From: Flavobacterium tegetincola DSM 22377
GTDB lineage: Bacteria > Bacteroidota > Bacteroidia > Flavobacteriales > Flavobacteriaceae
Direction: 5' to 3'
DNA: 64,000 nt
Assembly (NCBI RefSeq): GCF_000425485.1
Contig: NZ_AUDN01000024.1
Span: forward strand, 35,035 to 99,034
Shown here: piece after piece, positions 8,332 through 16,272 of the stretch
Layout of the letters: each line of letters begins with the position of its first letter
Position numbering within the stretch: the first letter of the stretch is position 1
Translations under genes and position numbers: made by a program
Notes under the pieces: model-generated
The model's input: the letters and a program-made list of their open reading frames with translations, nothing else
What the model was told of the DNA's origin: nothing
Databases searched by the model: none

Positions 8332-9510
8332 ATGAAAGAAATACTTTCCCTATCAGAAGCACAAAAGATAGTGTTGCTTTCCCAACGCGTTTTGCCAAAT
8401 ACAGTAAACGGAACTGCGATAGATACTACGCTGGCCAGTATTGAACATCTTGGTTATGTGCAAATAGATACCATATCTGCTATTCAGCGTGCCCATCATC
8501 ATACGTTGTGGAATAGAAATCCTGCATACGAACTTTCTCATATTGATACCTTAATTGAATCTAAACAACTATTCGAATATTGGTCGCATGCTGCAGCATA
8601 TCTGCCGATGCGCGACTATAAGTATTCGCTTCCCCGTAAAGAGGCTATTCTAAAAAACGAACAAAGCCACTGGTTTCAGAAAGATGTCAAACTAATGGAT
8701 ACGATACTAAAACGTATAGAAAACGAAGGACCTTTAATGGCAAAAGACTTTGAACACAAGGCTAAACTGGGAGAATGGCAAAGCAAACCCGCAAAACAAG
8801 CTTTAGAAAATTTGTTTATGCAAGGCGATTTGATGATTTCGAGTCGGAAGAATTTTCATAAAGTGTATGACCTAACGGAACGCGTCCTACCCAACAACAT
8901 TGATACTACTTGTCCTAGTCAGCAACAACATATCCGGTTTTTAATTACAAGCTATTTAAGGGCCAATGGTATTGGTCAAGCGAGTGAAATAGCCTATTTA
9001 CTTAAAAACACCAAAACAGTTGTCGCTTCCGAATTAAAGGAGATGCATTCAAACAATGAATTAGTGCAACTAAGTGTAAACGGAGAACTATATTACGCCT
9101 TTCCTGACACTTTGAATTTGGTAAATACCCCTATCAAAAGTCAGCTGAAAATTCTATCTCCTTTTGATAATTTATTAATTCAGCGCAAACGCATGCAGCA
9201 CTTATTTGATTTTGAATACAAAATTGAATGTTATACTCCCGAAGCGAAACGTAAATACGGCTATTTTTCATCACCCGTATTATGGGAAGGTAAATTAGTG
9301 GCCAGAATGGATTGTAAGGCTGATAGAAAGAGTGCAACGCTTCATATTCATCATTTGTTTTTTGAAGAAAATTTTTCTTTTAATGATGCGTTTAAAGTTG
9401 CCTTTTCAAAAGAGATAGCAGCATTCAAACGTTTTAATGATTGCTCAGAGGTTAAAATTCACAAAACGACACCAAGTGCGTTACTTCAAACAATACAATC
9501 CATTTCTTAG
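8332..9510 (+). CDS. YcaQ/AlkX-type winged-helix DNA glycosylase (HTH_42 family)
   Basis: A 392-residue protein of the winged-helix 'DNA-binding domain-containing' family whose characterised members (E. coli YcaQ/AlkX, Streptomyces AlkZ) unhook alkylated bases and interstrand crosslinks. The expected early signature is present: GYVQIDTISAIQRAHHHTLWNR with Gln44 and Asp46 of the Q-x-D catalytic motif, then FEYWSHAAAYLP and a PFDNLLIQRKRM motif near residue 280. Length matches the family. No partner is obvious; a membrane protein and a TfoX-like protein follow on the same strand. The glycosylase function is inferred from the family. Confidence 0.82.
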   Translation: MKEILSLSEAQKIVLLSQRVLPNTVNGTAIDTTLASIEHLGYVQIDTISAIQRAHHHTLWNRNPAYELSHIDTLIESKQLFEYWSHAAAYLPMRDYKYSLPRKEAILKNEQSHWFQKDVKLMDTILKRIENEGPLMAKDFEHKAKLGEWQSKPAKQALENLFMQGDLMISSRKNFHKVYDLTERVLPNNIDTTCPSQQQHIRFLITSYLRANGIGQASEIAYLLKNTKTVVASELKEMHSNNELVQLSVNGELYYAFPDTLNLVNTPIKSQLKILSPFDNLLIQRKRMQHLFDFEYKIECYTPEAKRKYGYFSSPVLWEGKLVARMDCKADRKSATLHIHHLFFEENFSFNDAFKVAFSKEIAAFKRFNDCSEVKIHKTTPSALLQTIQSIS

Positions 9511-9543
9511 CAAATAGCAATGTTTATTTTCCTTCATTTTATC

Positions 9544-9551
9544 TAACTTTG
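9544..9551 (+). promoter_or_regulatory. Bacteroidota -7 promoter element (TAACTTTG)
   Basis: A match to TAnnTTTG located 25 bases before the ATG at 9577. It argues against the alternative GTG start at 9553, which would lie only 1 base downstream of it. Confidence 0.55.
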
Positions 9552-9576
9552 TGTGCAATGTAAATACAGCATCACC

Positions 9577-10011
9577 ATGGAAAATAAAGTTTTTAATTTG
9601 AAACAATTTGTTATTATCACTCTAATAACCAGCATTTGGATACATATTGCAGAAGTAGCAAGAGCTATGTTTGTTGCCTTCCCCTTGATAGAAAAATTCT
9701 TTGCAGGCAGAATACCAATTGGCGCAATGGAAGTGAGTAATGCCTTGATTTGGGGAATTTGGGATACTTTATTGTCTGTAATTTTAGTATTTATATTTTG
9801 GCTTTGTTCCGTTGCTTTTGGGAATAACTTAAAGTCAATTATTATTTCAGGTACAATTACTGCTTTTGCAACCATTGGTATTTTCTGGATTGCCAGTGTC
9901 AATTCAGGATTGGGAGCGTGGAGTGCGGCTGCTATTATATTCCCCATCGCTTGGGCAGAGATGATTATTGGAGCTTGGATAGCGTCAAAACTGTATTCAA
10001 AAAATAAATAA
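9577..10011 (+). CDS. Uncharacterised four-helix membrane protein
   Basis: A 144-residue protein with four predicted membrane helices (about 10-30, 55-85, 90-110, 115-138) and little else. The start chosen is ATG 9577 rather than the in-frame GTG at 9553, because the -7 promoter element ends at 9551 and the extra eight residues look non-coding. The stop is 2 bases before the TfoX-like gene, so the two are probably cotranscribed. I do not recognise a named family. Confidence 0.7.
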   Translation: MENKVFNLKQFVIITLITSIWIHIAEVARAMFVAFPLIEKFFAGRIPIGAMEVSNALIWGIWDTLLSVILVFIFWLCSVAFGNNLKSIIISGTITAFATIGIFWIASVNSGLGAWSAAAIIFPIAWAEMIIGAWIASKLYSKNK

Positions 10012-10013
10012 AA

Positions 10014-10355
10014 ATGGCTGTTTCAAAGGATTTTACACAATTTGTTCTGGACCAATTATCGGGTTGGAGTAATGTGCATATCAATAAAATGTTTGGTTGT
10101 GTTGCATTGTACCAGGATGATTTAGCTTTTGGAATTATTGCAAGCGATATGGTTTATCTGAAAGTAGATGACACCAATAAGGCTAAATTTATTGAATCAG
10201 GTTCGGTTCCATTAAAACCTTTTAAAAGTAATGCAACCGTGCTTTCATTTTACAGTATTCCAGCTGCTATATTAGAAGATTCTGAGGCGTTTATTAGATG
10301 GGCAAAAGAATCATTGGAAATAAAAAAAAACGAAACAAATAAAGTCGAAAAATAG
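10014..10355 (+). CDS. TfoX/Sxy N-terminal domain protein
   Basis: A 113-residue protein matching the TfoX N-terminal domain: an N-terminal helix, then NKMFGCVALYQDDLAFGII (the usual R/K-K-M-F-G-G-x-G-x-Y pattern, degenerate here), then DMVYLKVDD and a C-terminal helical stretch. The C-terminal helix-hairpin domain of full-length competence regulators is absent, as in many stand-alone family members, so a role in DNA uptake should not be assumed. It lies 2 bases after the preceding membrane-protein gene. Confidence 0.78.
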   Translation: MAVSKDFTQFVLDQLSGWSNVHINKMFGCVALYQDDLAFGIIASDMVYLKVDDTNKAKFIESGSVPLKPFKSNATVLSFYSIPAAILEDSEAFIRWAKESLEIKKNETNKVEK

Positions 10356-10390
10356 TGAAAATTAAAACTATTGTGGCTTAGTAAGGATAA

Positions 10391-10490
10391 GTATGCGTGA
10401 GTGCCATTCTTCCAGAATGACAAACTAGGTAGATTTTCTTTGCGTTCCATGGGATGCCTATAAGTGCCAAAACTTAAATGTTATTCTATT
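10391..10490. repeat. Diverged 100-bp direct repeat, copy 2
   Basis: Second copy of the repeat at 8191-8290, exactly 2200 bp downstream and collinear. The central palindrome is CATTCT-TCC-AGAATG: the arms stay complementary while the loop differs from copy 1. It lies in the 265-bp gap between the TfoX-like gene and the metallo-hydrolase gene. Confidence 0.75.
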
Positions 10491-10602
10491 TATTGTCCTC
10501 AAATAGGTTTGAACTAAAAATAGAATAAGCAAAAACTACCAAATTCCGCAATACGCATACAACGAAAAGTAATTAGTATACAGCTACAAGATATAATTCG
10601 TC

Positions 10603-10610
10603 TAATTTTG
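10603..10610 (+). promoter_or_regulatory. Bacteroidota -7 promoter element (TAATTTTG)
   Basis: A TAnnTTTG match only 10 bases before the ATG at 10621. If used, the transcript would have a very short 5' leader. Confidence 0.45.
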
Positions 10611-10620
10611 TCCTAAATAA

Positions 10621-11766
10621 ATGAAGAACAGAAATTTGAAACGAATTATAAAAAGAATCATGATACCAACGCTCCTAATAATTAGCCTTTTGGTAGTTGT
10701 ATATTTGGCTTTTACCAACTTCTATCCCAATTTTGGAGGAAATGTTTCGAAAGAAAAACAGCTCGTGTACCAAAAATCGGCACAATACAAAAACGGTAAA
10801 TTTAATAATACCAATGCCGTTCCCAAAGAACTTAGCTTTTCGGAAAAGTTGGATGTGGCTTATTATTTTTTTACTACCAAAGTAGAAAATGGCCGCCCAA
10901 AAGAAGATTTGAAAGTCCAAAAAATCGATTCGATTGACGTAGCCGATTACAAAGGCAAAGCACGATTGGTATGGTTTGGACATTCGGCTTTCTTGTTACA
11001 AATAGAAGGCAAAACGATTTTGTTAGACCCTATGTTTGGTAAAGTCGCGGCACCACATCCATTATTAGGAGCGGACCGTTTTAATGCTGAATTACCAATT
11101 GCCATCGAAAAATTACCGCATATTGATGCCGTGATTTTTTCTCACGACCATTACGACCACTTGGATTATGAAACGGTGATGAAAATAAAAGATAAAACCA
11201 CGCATTTTTTTTCGCCATTAGGAGTTGGAGAACACTTAAAAGCCTGGGGAATTCCAGCTTCCAAAATATCAGAACTCGATTGGTGGGATGAAATTCAATT
11301 CGAAACACTAACTTTGATTTGTACCCCTGCTCAACATTTTTCGGGTCGAAAGTTAAACAACGGTCAAAGTACCTTGTGGAGTTCTTGGGTAATTCAGTCC
11401 AAAAACGACAACCTTTATTTTAGTGGAGACAGCGGTTATGCATCGCATTTCAAAGAGATCGGCGATAAATACGGTCCTTTTGATTTGGCTTTAATGGAAT
11501 GTGGTCAATACGACAACAAATGGTCAGACATACACATGATGCCCGAAGAAACTGCTCAAGCAGGTATAGATGTTCAGGCCAAAAAGATCATGCCTATTCA
11601 CTGGGGAGGTTTCAAACTAGCAATGCACGATTGGAAAGATCCAATAAAGCGCGTTCAGGCCAAAGCCAAAGAACTCCATTTGGAAGTGATTACGCCAAAA
11701 ATTGGACAAGAGATTTTGATAAACACTACAAGTGAAATTTACGATAGTTGGTGGGAAAATTTATAA
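10621..11766 (+). CDS. MBL-fold metallo-hydrolase, NAPE-PLD/UlaG-like
   Basis: Metallo-beta-lactamase-fold hydrolase of 381 residues with an N-terminal membrane anchor or signal (about 13-33). The metal-binding motif H-x-H-x-D-H is explicit (SHDHYDHLD, near 174-182), preceded by WFGHSAFLLQIEGKTILLDP and followed by FSGDSG (metal-bridging Asp) and MPIHWGGF (last His). This arrangement and the HWG ending match the N-acylphosphatidylethanolamine phospholipase D-like branch (Lactamase_B_2). The substrate is unknown. An AraC regulator follows 15 bases downstream on the same strand. Confidence 0.88.
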   Translation: MKNRNLKRIIKRIMIPTLLIISLLVVVYLAFTNFYPNFGGNVSKEKQLVYQKSAQYKNGKFNNTNAVPKELSFSEKLDVAYYFFTTKVENGRPKEDLKVQKIDSIDVADYKGKARLVWFGHSAFLLQIEGKTILLDPMFGKVAAPHPLLGADRFNAELPIAIEKLPHIDAVIFSHDHYDHLDYETVMKIKDKTTHFFSPLGVGEHLKAWGIPASKISELDWWDEIQFETLTLICTPAQHFSGRKLNNGQSTLWSSWVIQSKNDNLYFSGDSGYASHFKEIGDKYGPFDLALMECGQYDNKWSDIHMMPEETAQAGIDVQAKKIMPIHWGGFKLAMHDWKDPIKRVQAKAKELHLEVITPKIGQEILINTTSEIYDSWWENL

Positions 11767-11781
11767 TTTAATTCGAAAGAC

Positions 11782-12696
11782 ATGAAGGAAATCATCACCA
11801 TAAATACCATTTCAGAATTACATGCTTTTTTTGGTATGTCAAAGCCAAAACATCCATTGGTTTCGGTAGTTCGTTTGGCGAAAGAGCTGAAAGATTTAGA
11901 AATTGAAAAATTTAAATATGCTGTAGGCTTGTACCAAATTAGCTTAAAAGACAATTGTCCTTTTACCATCACCAATTACGGCAGAAACTCCTATGATTAC
12001 CAAGAGGGTTCAATGGTTTTTATGGCTCCGAATCAAGTTTTGGAAGTCGAAAAACAAAATGTAAATCGTGAAGATACCGGTTGGAGCATTGTCTTTCACC
12101 CGGATTTAATTCGAAAATCAGCATTAGGAAAGAAGATTGAGCAGTATTCTTTTTTTGGATATGCATCTAATGAAGCGTTGCATCTTTCGGACGAAGAACG
12201 AAAAACGGTAACTGAAATTGCAGAAAAAATCGAACGCGAATACAACAGTAATATCGATACACACAGTCAAACGCTAATTATTTCGAACTTAGAATTGTTG
12301 CTCAATTACTGCGTCCGATTTTATGACCGTCAATTTTTTACCAGAACCAACTTGAATCAGGATTTTGTCACCCAATTTGAACAAGTTTTGAAAACGTATT
12401 ATCATTCGAATCAACAAATTAAATTAGGGATTCCAACGGTGCAATATTGCGGAGAAGCGATGAACATGTCGCCAAAATATTTGAGTGATTTATTGCGAAA
12501 AGAAACCGGCAAAAGTACCCAAGACCATATTCATCAATTTATTATTGAAAAGGCTAAAAATCAATTGCTGAATTCCAATACGAGTGCCAGTGAAATCGCT
12601 TATGCCTTGGGATTTGAATATCCGCAATACTTTAGTAAAATGTTCAAAAAGAAAACGGCTATGAGTCCAAACGAGTACAGACAGAGCTTGAATTAA
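11782..12696 (+). CDS. AraC family transcriptional regulator
   Basis: A 304-residue regulator with an AraC-type DNA-binding domain at about 200-302: the first helix-turn-helix near MSPKYLSDLLRKETG, the second ending ALGFEYPQYFSKMFKKKTAMSPNEYR. The N-terminal domain has the cupin-like sensor pattern seen in many Bacteroidota AraC proteins that precede short-chain dehydrogenase genes. The SDR pseudogene lies 155 bases downstream on the same strand and was probably its target; the metallo-hydrolase upstream is another candidate. Confidence 0.87.
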   Translation: MKEIITINTISELHAFFGMSKPKHPLVSVVRLAKELKDLEIEKFKYAVGLYQISLKDNCPFTITNYGRNSYDYQEGSMVFMAPNQVLEVEKQNVNREDTGWSIVFHPDLIRKSALGKKIEQYSFFGYASNEALHLSDEERKTVTEIAEKIEREYNSNIDTHSQTLIISNLELLLNYCVRFYDRQFFTRTNLNQDFVTQFEQVLKTYYHSNQQIKLGIPTVQYCGEAMNMSPKYLSDLLRKETGKSTQDHIHQFIIEKAKNQLLNSNTSASEIAYALGFEYPQYFSKMFKKKTAMSPNEYRQSLN

Positions 12697-12851
12697 GCAG
12701 CGTTCGGTTTGAATACACCTAAATAATATGGTTATTACTATAATTAATTTATGCTTTTGCCTCTTATAAATAGGCATCAGTATAGCTGATTATTGCCAAA
12801 CATTAACCAAAAATTCTTAGCAAGTAAAACAAAAAATAAAACAATACTATT

Positions 12852-13664
12852 ATGAGTAAAACAATTTTTATCACAGGAGCTTCCTCTGGTTTAGGAAAAG
12901 CTACGGCTTTGCTTTTTGCAAAACACAACTGGAATGTAATCGCTACTATGATAAAACCAGAAAACGAAACAGCACTTGCTGAAGTAGCAAACATAACGCT
13001 CTTGCCATTAGATGTTACCAATGTTGCCCAAATCGAGGGAACGGTAAATAAGGCCTTGGGACTTGGTAAAATTGATGTTGTTTTTAATAATGCAGGTTAC
13101 GGACTTGCAGGGCCATTTGAAGGAGCAACAGATGACCAATTAACGAACCAATTGAACACTAATCTTTTAGGTGTCATGCTTGTTACACAGCAGTTTTTGC
13201 CGCATTTTAGAGAAAACAAAGCAGGTACTTTTATAACAACCACTTCTATAGGAGGTTTGATTACCTTGCCTTTTAACTCCGTTTATCACGCTACAAAATA
13301 GGCTTTGGAAGGATTTAGCCTAAGTTTGGCATTCGAACTAAAAGAATTTGGAATAACGGTGAAAACAGTTTCACCAGGCGGAATTGCTACCGATTTTGCA
13401 GGTCGTTCTTTGGTAATGACACAACATGAAGCGTATAATAAACAGATGAACAAAGTTTTGTCGGTTTTTATGGACCCCGAAAGAGCCAAAGAGTATTCGA
13501 CACCTGAACAAATTGCAGCTGTAGTTTATGAAGCCGCAACTGATGGCAAATCTACTTTGAGATATGTGGCAGGAACAGATGCCAAGCAAATGTATGCACA
13601 ACGAATTGCCGTTGGCGAAGAAGCATTTAGACAAGGAATAGAAGATGTTTTTTATAAAGAATAA
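12852..13664 (+). pseudogene. Short-chain dehydrogenase/reductase interrupted by an in-frame amber codon
   Basis: Classical SDR of 270 codons. The NAD(P)-binding TGASSGLG (residues 8-15), the NNAG motif (about 79-82) and the active-site Y-x-x-x-K (YHATK, 145-149) are intact. Codon 150 is TAG (13299-13301), then the frame continues without shift as ALEGFSLSLAFELKEFG and PGG to a normal C-terminus. In related SDRs this position is usually Trp or Phe (YHATKWALEG), so a TGG to TAG change is the simplest history. The truncated 149-residue product would lack the substrate-binding half. The 3' 137 bp (13548-13684) occurs again at 14881-15017, on the far side of the toxin module. A sequencing error cannot be excluded. 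Confidence 0.85.
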
Positions 13665-13684
13665 GTAATGAAATGCCACCAAAA
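13548..13684 (+). repeat. 137-bp direct repeat, left copy (SDR 3' end)
   Basis: Aligns without gaps to 14881-15017 (offset 1333 bp) with about seven mismatches. It covers the last 38 codons, the stop codon and 20 bp beyond. The first three mismatches are third-position synonymous changes. Together the two copies bracket the AbiEii/DUF6922 module. Confidence 0.92.
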
Positions 13685-13701
13685 GAAATGTTCTATGGTG
13701 G
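13674..13701 (+). terminator. Hairpin downstream of the SDR pseudogene
   Basis: Inverted repeat TGCCACC / GGTGGCA around a 14-base loop, followed by a weak A-rich tail. It is probably a terminator or its remnant between the SDR pseudogene and the convergent toxin gene. The equivalent at the right repeat copy has a better T tract. Confidence 0.5.
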
Positions 13702-13756
13702 CAAAAATTGCAACTTCAATCGGACAAAAGTAATAGTTTTTTTTGTACTCTAAATT

Positions 13757-14524
13757 TTATTTAATTTTTATTCCGATCGGACCAGGAAAGTCTTTCCCTA
13801 TATGTGTGAACAATTTTCTGACTTTGGAACGCCAACTAATTTTACTTTCTATCCAACTTTTGTTCCCCTCAATAATTTTAATGTGATCGTGAGAGTGCAT
13901 TGGTAAATTTCTTGAAGTTGTATTTTTATCAAATTTTAAAAGCAATTCTGGAAACTCTATTGGAGATTGATTGTCATTGAGGTCAAAAATAGTTCTGTCT
14001 TGTTCTTTGTTGAATTTTATTCTCTTTACCATTAATACTTCAAACAAATCTATTAATGGAATTTCATCGGTAATGAAATCTAAATCGTAGATGTCTTTTT
14101 TGGCAAAGCGATTTGATGCACTTATCAATTTGAATATACCAATGTCTTTTTTTGAAAGTACTTTAATTCCGTCTTTAATCTCTATTTGATACAGGTTTTT
14201 CATATTTTGCAGTAACTCTACTTTTATAGTTTCTCCTTCTGGGGTATCTATAAAAAATCGAATGAAACAAAACTGGTCGTTAATATCACAAGGATCATCA
14301 AAGTTTCTAGCGCTTTTACCAAATACTTTCTTCACATCTTCTTCTATCATTTTAAAACCTTGTTTACCCACTATTCCTGAGCAAAACAAGTCAATATCTT
14401 CGGAAATGCGATGGTTGAACTGCAATGCTAAATTAGTACCGCCACCTAAAGAAAACTCTGAAATTGATGGTATGCTTTGCAATTGAGAAATAATTTTGAT
14501 AATTGCTGGAGAAACTGCTTTCAT
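13757..14524 (-). CDS. AbiEii/AbiGii-type nucleotidyltransferase toxin
   Basis: A 255-residue protein of the nucleotidyltransferase AbiEii/AbiGii toxin family (MNT-like fold), known from abortive-infection type IV toxin-antitoxin systems. The active-site pattern is intact: SLGGGTNLAL (Gly27-Thr30) followed by RISEDIDLF, with Asp43 and Asp45 as the metal-binding pair, then a third acidic strand near KVELLQ. It is downstream of, and 3 bases from, a DUF6922 protein gene, likely its antitoxin or partner. The pair lies between two copies of the SDR 3' end, so it was probably acquired. Biological role (phage defence or stabilisation) is inferred. Confidence 0.85.
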   Translation of the reverse strand: MKAVSPAIIKIISQLQSIPSISEFSLGGGTNLALQFNHRISEDIDLFCSGIVGKQGFKMIEEDVKKVFGKSARNFDDPCDINDQFCFIRFFIDTPEGETIKVELLQNMKNLYQIEIKDGIKVLSKKDIGIFKLISASNRFAKKDIYDLDFITDEIPLIDLFEVLMVKRIKFNKEQDRTIFDLNDNQSPIEFPELLLKFDKNTTSRNLPMHSHDHIKIIEGNKSWIESKISWRSKVRKLFTHIGKDFPGPIGIKIK

Positions 14525-14527
14525 TTT

Positions 14528-14815
14528 TTATAACGAAAAGCGAACGAATGGTTCAACATTGTATCGTTTTGCCACTAACAAACAAATTTTATTGCTGACA
14601 TTTTCGGTAGTTTGTTTTAGATATTTTACAATCATTTTGGATGAATATAAACTTTCTAACTTTTTAATATCCTCCTCAAAAGTATCTGGAGTTGTAGCGT
14701 ACAAAGCTCTAGGGATTATAATTTCCTTGTCTCTTGAAAGATTAAGTTTATTATAGTCCATATCCCAAAATAAGTGTTTAGGAAAAATAGATGCTATGTT
14801 TACTGATTTGTTCAC
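14528..14815 (-). CDS. DUF6922-like protein, probable partner/antitoxin of the AbiEii toxin
   Basis: A 95-residue protein reading FPKHLFWDMDYNKLNLSRDK then IIIPRALYATTPDTFEED, which matches the small DUF6922 family often found beside AbiEii-type nucleotidyltransferases in Bacteroidota. It is the first gene of a two-gene minus-strand operon, with only 3 bases to the toxin start: the classic antitoxin-first order. The C-terminal half is helical and basic. Classical AbiEi antitoxins are longer winged-helix proteins, so the antitoxin role here is inferred from position rather than homology. Confidence 0.75.
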   Translation of the reverse strand: MNKSVNIASIFPKHLFWDMDYNKLNLSRDKEIIIPRALYATTPDTFEEDIKKLESLYSSKMIVKYLKQTTENVSNKICLLVAKRYNVEPFVRFSL

Positions 14816-14880
14816 TATGCAAAAGTAGTTATTTTGTACTATTTTGATGCAGGAAGTTTAGAAAAATTTGATTGTTTGAA

Positions 14881-15017
14881 AAATCTACCTTAAGATATGT
14901 GGCTGGAACAGATGCCAAGCAAATGTATGCACAACGAATTGCCGTTGGCGAAGAAGCATTTAGACAAGGAATAGAAGAAGCTTTTTATAAAAAATAAGAA
15001 ATGAAATGCCACCAAAA
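14881..15017 (+). repeat. 137-bp direct repeat, right copy: orphan SDR 3' end
   Basis: Orphan copy of the last 38 SDR codons plus stop (14881-14997) and following bases. The reading frame is preserved, ending IEEAFYKK instead of IEDVFYKE. It has no start or upstream SDR sequence, and homology begins abruptly at 14881. This is most simply the original 3' end of the SDR gene, displaced when the toxin module inserted with its own version of the end, or the reverse. Confidence 0.92.
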
Positions 15018-15042
15018 ACAATACTATTTGGAGGCATTTTTA
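15005..15042 (+). terminator. Rho-independent terminator after the right SDR repeat copy
   Basis: ATGCCACCAAA pairs with TTTGGAGGCAT around a short loop (one A/A mismatch) and is followed by TTTTT. It is more terminator-like than the hairpin at the left copy, consistent with this being the ancestral end of the SDR transcription unit. Confidence 0.65.
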
Positions 15043-15103
15043 TTGAAAATACATTTGAAAGGACTGTCACTATAAATTGCCTTTCCAATTAAATACTATT
15101 ATA

Positions 15104-16270
15104 CTAAAATAACCCGTTCAACACACTCTGCTTTATTCCAATCTTTTTGGGGTCAAAGTCCATCTTATTCTGCAATAAAGTGACGTATACCGACCTGAAA
15201 TCAATCTCGTGCTTCAAATCGCCTTTGTCTAGGTTGGACAAATTGGGATTGTTTCCAAGTACTTTTCCTCTTGTACTTCCGCCAATGACAAACATCGGAG
15301 CTGCTGTTCCGTGGTCGGTTCCGCTGCCGTTGTCTTTGACGCGTCGGCCAAATTCCGAGAATACCACAATCGTGACGTTTTGCAGCAGTTTGGCTTGCTT
15401 CATGTCTTTGTAAAAACCTGCTAAAGCATCGTTCAGTTCGGTTAAATTTCTATTGTGCAAAATCAACTGATTGTCGTGGGTATCGTAGCCGTTTTGTGAA
15501 GTATAGTAGACTTTTGAATTCAAATTCCCTTTTACCAATCGGGCAATCCACTCGAGGTTTTTACCCAAATTGGTTTTCGGGTAGCTGACTTCAGCGGTTG
15601 ATTTTGCCAAGGCTTTCTGGATTTCTGCTGAACCTTCCGTCACCGAATTGGCTATTTTTCGCACAAAATCCAATTGGGGATTTTCGGAAAGTTGGAGGGC
15701 ATCCTCTTTGTCCTTATTGATTTTAAAACGGTTCGGGTCTTTGACCGTTATGGAATTAGGCTCCTCCCCTTTCAACGCCAAATTATCAATGCTGTCGAGG
15801 TTGATTCCAGCTGTAGGTTCGTGGTCGTGGCATTGCAAATCCAAGTATTTTCCGAGCCAGCCGTTGGTTCCGTATTGGTTACTGTCGCTTCCGGTTTGCC
15901 AAATCTCTTGACTTCGAAAATGCGAACGCACAGGCTCTGGATAGCCTACGTTTTGCACTACACTCAAATCGCCATTTTGTTGCATGGCTGCAAAATCTTT
16001 CAAAGCAGGATGAAAACCCATTCCGTTTGTCTTTCCCACAATCACGTCTTTGGCAAGTGCAATTTTTGGTCGCAAATCATAATACATCGGGTTTTCGTAC
16101 GGAATGAACGTATTCAAGCCGTCGTTTCCACCGTTGAGTTGGATGAAAACCATGCATTGTTCACCCACAACCAAGTTCGGTTGGTTGCCAAAAGCGTGTA
16201 GAAAGTTGGGCAAAAGCAAAGAACCTCCTGTAAAAGTACCTGTTAGGGATAAAAAGTTACGTCTGTTCAT
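15104..16270 (-). CDS. DUF1501 domain-containing secreted protein
   Basis: A 388-residue protein. The N-terminus (MNRRNFLSLTGTF, then a hydrophobic stretch to about residue 27) resembles a Tat signal peptide with a degenerate twin-arginine motif (NRRNFL). The DUF1501 hallmarks follow: FIQLNGGNDGLNTFIPY near 40-58, a YPEPVRSHFRSQEIWQTG segment near 110-128, and VVFSEFGRRVKDNGSGTDHG near 298-318. The family belongs to the alkaline-phosphatase-like superfamily, but its reaction is not established. It starts 2 bases after the DUF1800 gene; the two families are regularly paired in Bacteroidota and Planctomycetota. Confidence 0.88.
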   Translation of the reverse strand: MNRRNFLSLTGTFTGGSLLLPNFLHAFGNQPNLVVGEQCMVFIQLNGGNDGLNTFIPYENPMYYDLRPKIALAKDVIVGKTNGMGFHPALKDFAAMQQNGDLSVVQNVGYPEPVRSHFRSQEIWQTGSDSNQYGTNGWLGKYLDLQCHDHEPTAGINLDSIDNLALKGEEPNSITVKDPNRFKINKDKEDALQLSENPQLDFVRKIANSVTEGSAEIQKALAKSTAEVSYPKTNLGKNLEWIARLVKGNLNSKVYYTSQNGYDTHDNQLILHNRNLTELNDALAGFYKDMKQAKLLQNVTIVVFSEFGRRVKDNGSGTDHGTAAPMFVIGGSTRGKVLGNNPNLSNLDKGDLKHEIDFRSVYVTLLQNKMDFDPKKIGIKQSVLNGLF

Positions 16271-16272
16271 AA

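Noticed and set aside
13757..14815. Remnant of a prophage or insertion sequence
   Set aside because: No integrase, transposase, terminal inverted repeats or phage genes; only the direct repeat of a gene end is present.
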